This document shows positions 10,540 to 21,223 of a stretch of 64,000 nt of DNA, in pieces; within the stretch, counting starts at the first letter, position 1, and each line of letters begins with the position of its first letter. The notes under the pieces were generated by a model that did no database searches, was not told where the DNA came from, and was given only the letters and a program-made list of their open reading frames with translations. A program made the translations under genes and the position numbers. Origin of the DNA: Ilyonectria destructans. Taxonomy: Eukaryota; Ascomycota; Sordariomycetes; Hypocreales; Nectriaceae. Location: contig JAHEWK010000022.1 of NCBI GenBank assembly GCA_020740775.1, forward strand, positions 918,733 to 982,732. The letters are read 5' to 3'.

Positions 10540-13500
10540 ATGCCCCGGCAAGAACCAGTCAGAGTCCCAATTGATGAGATCCGCCGTACATGGGAAGATC
10601 TGGATCGGCAACGCACTCAGAATAGGGCCCGAGGGAGTCGGGGAACCTCTCAATCGACGGTTCCAAACTCCCTGGCATCTCAGAGAGCCGTTCACCGCCC
10701 GCAAGGGCCGCTCAGTGTCCATTTTGACGATGCCGCTCTACAGGCTCTCCTCGAGCTTCGAAGGGAGCTGGTCAGGGTCCCTCATGAGGAGATTCTCCGC
10801 ATGTTGGCTCTCCTCGAGCCCCGAAGGGAGCGGGTCAGAGTCCCTCATGAGGAGATCATCCGCATGTTGGATCATCTGGACCGCCAGCGCGCCGAAGACC
10901 GAGCCCGTCAAAGGGCCGGAGAGACCGAACAGATAGAGCGGCCGACCACTCCCAACAGGCTGTACCGCCCTCCACAGACCTTTCCTTCGTCAAAGCGCCA
11001 CAGGGAACAGGAAGCGCTTCCAGCTCCGCCACCTACGCAACTAAACCGCTCCCCGAAGAGGCGGCGGTCAATGGGGGAAACGCTTCCAACTCCGCCGAAC
11101 ACGCAACCAAACCGGGCCCCGAAGAGGCCGCGGCCGATGCGGGAAACCGTCCAACTCCAGCGGGAGTCCGTCAAATCTATTCTACAATACCACGAATCGT
11201 GCTTTCGCGACAAGATGGAGGCATCGGCAACAAGATCATGGTGCAAGGAGGTCCCGGTCGCCCTTCAGGTAGAGGCTTCCAAGTCGTTCTACCAGGCGTT
11301 TACGGATGAAAAGACGTTGCCAATTTCGCATTGCGTCTTTTGCTACAGAAAGCGAAGTCCTCGCGAACTCACTACCATCCAGTGGAAGAGGCAGTTGACG
11401 CCCTCCTTGCTGCAGGCCACGAGGACTCTTCAGCAGTGCAGGAAGTGCCTTCCACTGGACGACGACGCTGGAGTTCAGGTGTGCCGCGAGTGCCGTACCG
11501 GCTTGGAAAATTGGAAGCTTCCTAAGGTCTGCTCGGTCAACAATATGGACATCGGATGCGAGCATCGGTACCCTGAAGAGCTCGATGGCCTCTCTCCTGT
11601 TGAAGAGAGGCTGATTGCTCTCCAGGCCTCTTTCGGCTACATCACAAAGTTCACCATGGATAACAAGACCCCGTCGGGACTTAGTTACCGGAAGCACGTG
11701 AAGGGCCATATTGTTGTGTTCCCAAACAAGGTGGAGGACCTCATTGCTGCGGTTCTCCCCCACCCCCTTCTGGAGACTATCGAGAACATCCACGTCTCTT
11801 GGAGCGGCTCCAGCAAACCTGGCCCTGCAGACGTTGGGCATCTTCTTCAGGTGCGCAAGTCTCGCGTACGGAGTGCCTTGTCATGGCTCCAAAGGAACAA
11901 CCCGCTTTACAAGCACGTCACGATCAACCACGGCGAGATAGATGGCTGGCAGTATGCAGATGGCTCCAATGTCCCAATTCTCATCATGGATAGCATGCAG
12001 AGGGAGGAGCCGTCTGCTGCTGAGAAGACGCAGACGGACCACATAGTCCCGGATACCGATCGAGGTTTGGAAGAGAACCGCTCCACAAGTATTGAAGAAC
12101 TGCTTAATTCGGTACACGGCGACTCCACTGACGATCCCTGCCCTACGGAAGACACTGCGTCGACGGAGCAGCACCGGTCCCGCCGTGGTGGACCCGGCAT
12201 TTCAGGCCCTTCCCCGGAGCCTTCCGATGGCAGCGGCGATGCTGTCTATGAGACGTCGTCATCCGGCATGTTTCCTCTTGATGGACCGGCTGCTTTTGAA
12301 GAGGCGGACAAGCTGTCCTTCCTAGCGGGCGTCATGCCGAGTCAGAGTCGACGTGGCGAAGATTCTGAGCCATGCGCTGTGCAAGTCCAGACGACGGAAG
12401 AACAGCCGTTCATCCGGGTGGAGCGTGGCGCGGACTTTGCGGATAGTCTACACGAGGACTTCTTCCCGCGGACGTTTCCGAAGCTTTTCCCATGGGGGGA
12501 GGGGGGCCCAAAGGCGATGCGCGGGTCGAACGGCGATCTACAACACGCTTCTGAGCCTCTGGAGCACCATTCAAACCACTCGCTCAATTACTGGGCCAGA
12601 TACGTCCTGCAGCGGCACGGGGGCCGATTTGCCACCCATCCCATCTTTTGTTTCTTGGTCTTCAACATCCTCCTCCGGTCCTCCAACCGCCGCATCAGCA
12701 TGGTCCGTATGACCAAGGGTTCTTTTGCCAGAGTTGAGCGGGTTTATGGAAGCCTGACAGCGGACCGCCTGAAAAGAGCCGAGGACGAGATGCGCGAGAC
12801 GAGGGCGACGACTGACGCCGACATATCGTTCCTGCTCCGGGAGCTGTCCATCTTTGGCCACGCACAGCCGCTCTCGAACGAAAGCCGACTGCTCATGCGG
12901 AGGAAGATACAAGCACTTGACATTTGGACCGGCACGCCCGTGATTTGGTTTACCATCAGTCCCAATGACATCAACAACCCGGTGAAGATGAGGCTCTCCA
13001 TCCACAGGCTCCATGATTACGACACCGCAAGGAGCCTATTAGCCGATCTTCGGGGGAGGTACGACAGAATCGCCCTCAGTACCATGGATCCGGTCAGCTC
13101 CGCCATCTTCTTCCACAGAGAAGTCTCTCTGTTCTTCGAAAGATACGTCAGAACAGGCCAAGAATCGGCTTTTGGCAAGATCAGCCATTACTATGCAACG
13201 GTGGAGACGAACGACCGAGGCAGCCTGCACTTGCATGGACTCCTCTGGTTGCACGGCAACATGCAGTTGCCGTCCCTGATTGACGACCTGGCCGACCCTG
13301 CAGAAGAAGAATACCGTGCCCAAGTGACTCGGTACGTGGACTCGGTCTTTCATGAGTGCTTAAACGAGAATGCTGGAAAGGTTGTCCGACAGGAGAGGAA
13401 GCCAATCCACCCGGTTGAGGAGATGATGAACAGCACCGAGGCTCTATCTGCGGCCTTCGACGATGAGTCCAACTTCATTGCGTACTGTTGCCAGGTTCAT

Positions 13501-16500
13501 TCCCACACCTTCACCTGTCTCAAGTATTCTCTGAAGGGACTCGCCGAACAGGGTGCGGACAAGTACAGACGGACAGCTTGTCGGTTCAAAGCGCCTTGGA
13601 AGATCGTCGAAGCAACAGGATTCTCGGAGGAGGGCCTCCTCAAGGTCCGCCGAAACCACCCACTGGTTAACCGGTATAACAGAGCAATGGCGATCGGCCT
13701 CCGCCACAACCACGACATCTCGATGATCTTGACTCGGACCAAGGGCCTCGCCATGGTGTTTTACATCACGAACTACGCAACCAAACTGGATACGCCAATG
13801 TGGAAACGCATCGTCCTCGCCGCCGAAGTCCTTGGACAGCTTCGTGAATCTGACGTGCCGAGTCGTCAGGTGTCGGATTCTGCCGAGCGTGACGCCCAGC
13901 GGCCGGCCGTGCTGAACAAGAGCCGTCAGTTTCTGATGAGGGCTGCAAACCGAATCTTTTCCGAGAGACAGCTCTCGTCCGTGGAGGTCTGCTACCACCT
14001 GCTCGACTATCAGACGGACTTTACCAACGTGCCGCACTGGTCCTTCTTGAACCTGACCGCACTGTATTGGGCCATCTTCCGCCGATGGGCGCACCTTCGC
14101 CGTCAGGCCGGCGTAGAGACAGACGCGGAGGAGCCTCCTGAGACGGTACACTTTAGGGAAGGCGGCCGGACCCTGTTATACCTGGACGCTTACGCCTACA
14201 GAGGTCGGGTTCTGAAACATCTGTGCCTCTATGACTACATGTCTATGATTCAACTGGTGCGTTCCCGTAACCAGGATGAGGACGAAATCCACGTATCTCT
14301 TGAGGGGCGCTCTCCGGAATGCCACAACTGGGTACAAAAGCTTCGGCCGCCTCCTGACTACGCCGTGCCCATCTTTCAAGGGTCCATCAGCGACGATCAC
14401 AACGACGAGCACCCGGTATATTTCAGACGGTACGCTCCAAAGTCCGAGCTGCCGACTCCGAGCCAACTCTGACCTTCTTCATAGCAACTCCGTTCTCCAT
14501 TTGGCCTTGTTCGTGCCTTGGGAAGACTTCCTTCCAAAGATGCACGGTGATATCACCGACGTATGGTCGGACTACGAAGCGGCCCTCTCTCCCCGCCTGC
14601 GTTTCCACGTCTCTAACATCTCCCTTCTCAGAAAATCAGCCGAAGATGCGCGCAAAGACGCAAAACTCTGGGCCAGCCGGTCGGAAGGTGATGACACGGT
14701 TGATGTGGAGCTCCCCCTGGATGAGGACGACGACGGAGAAGATGTAGCAACAATAGCTGAGCATCACCAAAACTACACAGCTCTCCTCCAGACTCTACAA
14801 AATGCCATACGGAATTCCGACGCTACGAGAGACTCCCCACTCCTATGGAGCCTGGTGCGGGACCTGTGCGAGGAGAACCCTGCTGAAGAGGGTAGGTCGT
14901 TTGTCCAACGCCACGAGGGCTTTTACCAGCAAATTCGCCGTAACCAAGACAGTGCCTTACGCCAATATCCGAGTCTATCCGGACAGGATCTTCAAGCCGT
15001 GGCAAAGGCCCAGGACATGCTGCATCTCCGAATGCTGGATGAGATTGAGGGTGGTTCCCAAGGCGCTGTGCACTCCGCGGGTAACGCCGACGTAGACGAT
15101 GTCCTGGCTCGGCATTGCGATGCAGAGATTCCCTTTCCGGCTCAAGGTCAAGATTCGGCCATGGACATGCCTCGAATCCTTGTCGACGTCAGTTCTGCAA
15201 CAGGCTTCGTCGAGTTGGGACGTCTTGCCGCCTCGGCCTATACGCTCAACTATCTGCAGAGCATGGCTCTCCAACTCGTGTGCAGCTTCTTGGACAAGTG
15301 CACTGCCGATCCGGAGTCGGCCGGTCAACATCTCCAGTACACAGGTGGGCCCGGCGGTACGGGAAAGTCGAGGATTGTCGATGCCCTGAAGGACGTGTTC
15401 GCGGCGAGAGGTCAATCACACCTTCTTCAGATCACCGGTACATCAGGCAGCGCGGCGGCCCAGATCGGCGGGACGACGGTCCATTCGGCCTGCGCCCTGG
15501 ATGCCCGACGCTCTTCCAGGAAGCAACCTTTGTCATTCCCAGAAGCCAAGAAATGGACCTGGAAGCAGAAGCTCGTCCTCGTGATCGACGAGATCAGTAT
15601 GCTTGGCGGAGCCACCCTGTACGACGTCAGCCGCCACCTCCAGTCTCTCCGCGATTGTCCCGATAAGCCATTTGGCGGTATTCCTGTCGTCCTTCTGATG
15701 GGCGATTTCCATCAGTTCACCCCGGTGCATGAGACGAGCCTCCTCGTGAGCAAAACGATGGATCCCGCCCTCGCCCCCGTCAGCCAAGGGACCATTTCTC
15801 ACCACCAGGGCTCTACTCTTTGGCACAGGTTCAAAACTGTTGTCCTTCTTGAAGAACAAGTCCGCACACGAGATGATCCACAGCTGGGCGCTCTTCTCGA
15901 CAGAGTACGTGCCGGGCTCCAAACGGAGCAAGACCTCCACCTGCTCAACACTAAGCTGGTTGACCGCTCCCGAATCGCTTTCCACACCGGCTTACGCGCC
16001 ATAACGCCGCTGAACCGCAACCGCTGGAGCCTCAACATGGAAGCCGTCGTAGACTGGGCGCGTTTTAACAAGAGGCATATCTCCATCTTCATCTCGACCC
16101 ACATTTGGCGGAGGGGCACGCTATCCCAAGACGAGATCGCCCAGACCATTGAACAAGGAGACGATTCCAACTGCAATGTCCCTGGCATCTTTTTCTATGC
16201 CCAAGGGATGCCCGTAGTTGTGAACAAGAACATCTATACGGGGTTAAAGATTGTGAATGGAGCGGAATTTACAGCTGCAGACGTTATTCCCGATCACAAA
16301 TATCCAGGATACCATCTTGCGGACGACGTCACCATCCACTTCGGCCCTCCACTCGGCATACTCTTGCAGTCGAGAGATACCAAAGGCTTGGCCATCCCGA
16401 CCCTCCCTGCGGGAGCAGTACTCGTCCGACCGATCTCACAGACCCTCGATCCGGCCAGCCCGCGCTTCAAGTTCTTGTCAGCTAAATGCACTCGGCGCGG

Positions 16501-16810
16501 ATTGCCCGTTGTTCCGGCATTTGCCCTTACGGACTATAAAGCCCAAGGCAAAACGTTCGTAGAAGTGCTCTTGGAGCTGCGGGGAAATCGTATGACCAAT
16601 GGAGAACCTTCTAAATGCGATTTTACTAGTCTCTATGTACAGCTGTCTAGGTGCACAACGCTTCGAGGCATCAAGCTTCTCAGTCCTGTACGACACCAGG
16701 ATTTCATCGGTAACAAGCCGGATCAGGCCATAGTTGATGGCATGCAGAGACTCAGGAACCTAGCCGTAGAAACTCGACGGATATATGAGGGCCGGGGCCG
16801 CGATACCTAG
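10540..16810 (+). CDS. Helitron RepHel B: HUH-Y2 Rep fused to PIF1-type helicase, one intron
   Basis: This is the paralogue of RepHel A. The start is the ATG at 10540 (MPRQEPVRVP), matching the start of copy A. Exons are 10540-14429 and 14485-16810, with a 55-bp intron (donor GTACGC, branch CTCTGAC, acceptor CATAG) at exactly the same codon as in copy A, giving 2071 aa. The joined sequence reads FRRNSVLHLALFVPW across the junction. It carries the HUH motif HLH at 897-899, tyrosines Y1075 and Y1079, Walker A GGPGGTGK at 1584-1591, Walker B-like IDEIS, GDFHQF and a C-terminal LYVQLSR motif. The N-terminal repeat array is shorter than in copy A: one full repeat and two shortened ~21-residue ones. 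It also has a duplicated Pro-rich and basic segment (KRRRSM, KRPRPM). No disabling change was seen. Confidence 0.93.
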
Positions 16811-17049
16811 GAATAGCATGCGAGATCATTCTGAAGATAGTTTATCCTTTTACCTCATCCTGAAGTCTGAATTCACTCCAACGCTGCCGACCTTGTAGTA
16901 TCCAGAACCGACTCTCCTTGGCCCATGCCGGGCCTGTGACTTGAAGCTCCAACCCGGCGCATTTTGAACGCTACTTAAGGGCGCGACGCAACAACTAGTC
17001 ATAAGGGTTTTGTGATCCAAAACGCACGCCGAACCCCATATTAGGAGAC
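16811..17049. other. Spacer between RepHel B and its convergent gene
   Basis: The two stop codons are 239 bp apart here, against 29 bp in Helitron A. The stretch has no reading frame of interest and serves at most as the shared 3' UTR. Confidence 0.6.
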
Positions 17050-17724
17050 TTAGATCTCATACGGCGATCTTACCGCCTGCCAATCATCCGGGTCCTCCTC
17101 GCCTCCCTTCCCGGGCCGAAACTCCTTCTGTTCCTCGCAATAACCTCCCCACCACTTTTCAAAGGCCTGCCGATTGTACAGCCATCTCGGGGCACCTTCT
17201 CCCTCGCCGAAGAGGTCCAGAATGTGGTCGCAGTACATCCACACGCCCTCAAGATGCTGCGGCAGTAACGGCTTCCTATCCTTGCGCGCGGCCACGATGG
17301 TGCCGACATGTGACTGCCACGCCGGGGGCGCAAAGCCGGAGTCGGGGTTGATGTTGAGGTACGTGGCGATCTGGTTGTCGAGGTCCACCCGGTTTGCGGA
17401 CCGAGTGCCTACGCGGTGGAGGACCAGCGGGACCTCAATGAGCACTGGGACGGGAGGAACGGCCTGCGAGAAAACGGGATGATCTGCGGGGATTGTGGTG
17501 GCGGACCAAGGCGGGTATTTGATTTTCTCGATGTCGCACCGGACCATGACGGCTTGGATGTGCCTCGAACCGCTGTGTGCTGTCGTTGAAGTGGATGCAG
17601 ACGAGTGTTCGGACGCTGGAGCGGGTGGCAGGGTTGCTTTAGGCGCAGGTGCCTGCTGAGACAACATTTCTGGCTCGGAATCCGTGTCTATGTTGTCCCA
17701 TTTCGAGTAATCTATAGGTGCCAT
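17050..17724 (-). CDS. Helitron-associated 224-aa protein, copy B
   Basis: The start was set at the internal ATG 17724 (MAPIDYSKWDNIDTDSEPE), which matches copy A residue for residue; the frame is open further upstream but that part is not shared. The conserved half again shows PPW, LIEVP, DLDNQIATYLNIN, WQSHVGTIV, LLPQHLEGVWMYCD and RPGKGGEED. Substitutions relative to copy A are mostly conservative and concentrated in the linker (about residues 20-50). Upstream of the ATG both copies share a short TGAATGAAG...GAATTCAA stretch, so the promoter was probably carried too. Function is unknown. Confidence 0.85.
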   Translation of the reverse strand: MAPIDYSKWDNIDTDSEPEMLSQQAPAPKATLPPAPASEHSSASTSTTAHSGSRHIQAVMVRCDIEKIKYPPWSATTIPADHPVFSQAVPPVPVLIEVPLVLHRVGTRSANRVDLDNQIATYLNINPDSGFAPPAWQSHVGTIVAARKDRKPLLPQHLEGVWMYCDHILDLFGEGEGAPRWLYNRQAFEKWWGGYCEEQKEFRPGKGGEEDPDDWQAVRSPYEI

Positions 17725-17901
17725 CGAATCATCATAAGTCTTCACAATGGTTGAATGAAGAGGAAGAGGAGTGAATTCAATCAAATTACACAGTTTGTAA
17801 AAGACCCTGGCATGTGACATGACAGCACTTGTACGTAGGACCTCAAAACCAGGTCTTCCCAACGCTCGGATCACCTAACGCCCAAAACCATGCCGTAAGC
17901 T

Positions 17902-17946
17902 TCGTTCCGAAAGGCCTTGGCGGGCCCGTAGGGACCGGTCACCTGT
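17902..17946 (+). other. Helitron B 3' terminal sequence
   Basis: This is near-identical to 9733-9780. Palindromes CGGGCCCG (17921-17928) and GACCGGTC (17933-17940) are conserved. Similarity ends after CCTGTA at 17946, about 30 bp before the CAGTG-type end of the neighbouring hAT element. Confidence 0.65.
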
Positions 17947-17975
17947 ATTGTATTGCCAAGAATCCAATATATTGG

Positions 17976-20631
17976 CAGTGTAACAATATATCCCATATAT
18001 TACACGTGACCTTCATTATTCACCTGCCGTGGCTAAAATATCATCACCTTGAAAATCTCTAATCCCAAACCATGACTTCAAGCACTCCAATGCTTCAATT
18101 ACATCATCCCCAAGTCGATTTCGACGGTCCGTAATCGTTATCTTCGCCCCAGAGAAGAGTCGTTCAGGCTCGGCAGACATTGCAGGAATTGACAGTATAT
18201 CCACGGCCATTTTGCTCAGGTTAGGGTAGTTTTTTTGCTGTGTCTCCTCTAGCCACCATGCAAGGGCGCTTGTAAACCCATAAACCCGTTCAGACTTACA
18301 ATAACGCTCATACTCATCTGTGATAAGCGCTGGTTGTAGATGCTTGTTTCTCCAATTCAAGAACTCGTTCGTAGTCGTCGACGGGACCTGAGATAGAGGA
18401 AGTTGCGGTTCCACAGGTTTATATTCATCCCACAGTGTCTCCATCAACTTCTTTGACGACTCAGCCCACTCTTTCTTCCAGTTCTCGTGTATGTAGTGCC
18501 ATTTATGCGAAGGGTGCAGCACAATCGCAGCAACGTAGGCAGGCGACTCGTCAGTAAGGCGATAGTACTTGTCCATTTTCGCCCATCCCGAGTTATACAT
18601 CGGTGCCATAATCCGGTCGTCGATATGTGCCTCCTTTCCTGCTTCGAATTGTGCCAATACGAAGTCCATAGCCAAGAGGACATTGTCGAGGGTTGCAAAC
18701 GATGACTCGAGAGCCTTGGTAGTCATTTTGAGCTTCTCTAAAAAGGACTTGATCTTCTCGAGGATGATCCAGTCCTCCGAAGAGAGCTCGTCTCCAGCGC
18801 AATCTGCTTCCGCCCATTTGTTAAAATACCCGTCGATTGCATCCCTAAGATGCAAGGCCGCTTGTAGCATAATATACCACGAACTCCACCTCGTGTCGTT
18901 ATCTCGCGCAAGCTTGTGGTTATGGCTAAGAGCCATAAACTTCTGGCAACGCTGAACACTTCGTTGAATGAAAACGACAAAGTTATGAAGCTTGCCAAGA
19001 GGACCCTTTTGCCGCCATGCCTTGATCTCCTTTAGCGTCACATTATATGTACCAGGATCGTTGTGTTCGAGCTTCTCATTGTCGGTAACGAAGAGGAAAG
19101 CTTTGGCGGCGAGGTTGATGATGTGACCTTGGCAGCGAAGGCGGTGAGATCTGGGGTCGTATTGAATATCAAATCGGCGCAGAAGGCCTGTAAATGTTAG
19201 GACAAATTCGAAGAAATAGTGCGTCATACTGACCAAGAGAAAGAGATCTCATCATTGTATCGTTATTGCCTGCATTGTCCATCACAAAATATCCAAGTTT
19301 TGAAGCAAATCCCCAATCATCGACTACTTCCAAAACTGCCGCTGCAAGGTGAGAACCATCATGCTCACTGTCGATGTCTTTTAAGGCCAAGACATAGTGT
19401 TCCAGCTGACCGTCTTCCCTAACATAGTGAGCGACTACGCCTAAGATGGCTAAAGAGTTGGGAGAAGTCCAAAGGTCGCAGTTGATATGAATTCTTAACT
19501 TCGCCGACTGTATGCGCTGCTTGACCTTCTCCTTCTGGTCTTCATACTGCCGCATGATCCATTTCCTAATGGTCTCGTGCGTATCTGGAAGCCAAGTATC
19601 GATATCGTCATTGATGTAGGCCAAGAGTGCCCGGAACTCTGGGCATTCCACAAGCCGAAATGGGAGAGAGCAGGCCGTAATAAACCTCACGTACAACACT
19701 TCGAGCTGGTCAGGGTCGATCGAATCTCCGGATTGATCGTTGAGCCGACGGCGTTTGCGGGGATTTTCTTCTGCTGCAGCACGAGCTTGTTTGAGAATCG
19801 TTCGTATCGTTGTCACTTTAGCTGTTTGTGGGGCTCCTTTTGGCAGACTGTGGCCGTCAGGAGGAGGGTCCATAAGATGTTTTGCGGGAGCCGCAGTACC
19901 CCCAGAACAGGCATAGGTTCTGTTACAATATTTGCAGCGCCACTCTTCTTTTTCCGTCCGCTGATTGTAGTATCTCGTCTCTGTCTCCTCGTCTGGCATA
20001 TGAGAGAAGACCCATAATGTTCTGGTCTTGGTAGAGGAGGTTGTGGAGGCTGTGCAAGGTCGAGATTTGGACGTTTGGCTTTCGTCTAGGTCATGTAACT
20101 GCTGGCTGGAAAACTCCGAAAAGTCGACTGAAATTGACGACTCTCTTCGTTGTGGCCATTTTACAAAAGGGAGGCGTTGTTGAGGCATGGCGGTAAGTCC
20201 GTCTAGGCTTGACAGTGATAAAGAAAATGGCCAGAGGTGACGATGGCTAATGTCGACAGGCAACCACTGGTAGGCCCAGCCCAACATAGTCCGTACCAAT
20301 CGTACCTCCCCTGACGCGTGGAAGAAACGCGTGGTCGCATGTTAGGTCTGGTTGTCAATAAAGATGCGTGTTGAGGTGAATGCTAGCCAATAAAATGCCA
20401 AGTATCCCTGTCGCTGGTATAGGGTAAGGCCTGCCTGGCTACTATCAAGAGGCAATTTCGCCCCAGGACTGACAACCCAATATAAATAATATATTGCCAA
20501 TATGGATATCCTCATATTATATTGTCACAATATCAAAATCTTCATATCATATTGTCACAATATGAGAAAGTCCATATCATATGGGTTATATTGCAATATA
20601 CTACTTTATTGCCATATTATTAGCAACACTG
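17976..20631 (-). mobile_element. hAT transposon 1
   Basis: An intact transposase gene lies between AT-rich ends full of ATATTG/CAATAT words. The left end begins CAGTGTAACAATAT (17976) and the right end finishes in AACACTG (20631), a short imperfect terminal inverted repeat of the hAT type. I could not find a matching 8-bp target duplication, so the ends are provisional. Confidence 0.7.
18016..20188 (-). CDS. hAT family transposase (BED finger, RNase H-like, dimerisation domain)
   Basis: Exons are 20188-19234 and 19187-18016, joined across a 46-bp intron (donor GTCAGT, branch CCTAAC, acceptor TACAG), giving 708 aa. I chose the ATG at 20188 (MPQQRLPF); the frame is open upstream without support. 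An N-terminal BED-type finger (WRCKYCNRTY...H) precedes the catalytic core with DLWTSP, the second acidic region FVMDNAGNNDT and, just past the junction, RLRCQGHIINL. The C-terminus has the classic dimerisation signature SIPAMSAEPERLFSGA. No stop or frameshift interrupts the spliced frame, so it could be active. It is cut-and-paste type and acts in the nucleus. Confidence 0.92.
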
Positions 20632-20639
20632 TGGATAGT

Positions 20640-20730
20640 CTATTAGATAGTCTCCAGCGCGCCACATGCCCCAGGGGAGGTCCGGGGCACCTTGCGTCCC
20701 CTTTGGCGTTAAATATACTACTACTACCGG
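20640..20730. other. Spacer right of hAT 1
   Basis: Short stretch between the hAT end and the (TAC)n tract. The minus-strand frame of the TPR fragment runs on through it but shows no TPR similarity. Confidence 0.4.
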
Positions 20731-20974
<244 letters not shown>

Positions 20975-21223
20975 AGTTTTGCTTGTCTTGCTTGTCTCCA
21001 TCACTTGCACCTCTAGCTTCTCTGCCTCGTCCCATTGGCCCTGCTTCCTGTATGTTGATGCAAGATTGCCCATGCTGGTCAGCGTTTCTGGATGATCGGG
21101 TCCTAGTTCAGCCTTGTACAGGAGGAATGTCGGATACCAGTGTGCAGGCTCTCCTATTCTGGTATTCGACTGCAGGCTACAATCGAACGGCATTTCCGCA
21201 ATCAACACCAACTCACGGGGCAA
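20975..21223 (-). pseudogene. TPR-repeat (kinesin-light-chain-like) gene fragment
   Basis: The minus-strand frame contains a near-perfect TPR unit of the type found in fungal NB-ARC/NACHT-TPR proteins: LGPDHPETLTSMGNLASTYRKQGQWDEAEKLE. Part of a preceding unit (WYPTFLLYKAE) is also visible. Only about 1.5 units remain. The frame then enters the (TAC)n tract and becomes polyserine, so this is the broken edge of a larger gene whose remainder is not in the window. No start codon or upstream domain is present. Confidence 0.75.

Larger units (their letters stand above)
10540..17946 (+). mobile_element. Helitron B (minimum extent)
   Basis: Same layout and orientation as Helitron A: RepHel (10540-16810), convergent 224-aa gene (17050-17724) and shared 3' end (17902-17946). 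Coding regions align throughout but non-coding 5' sequence does not, so these are related, diverged elements rather than a recent tandem duplication. The 5' end is not located. Confidence 0.85.
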
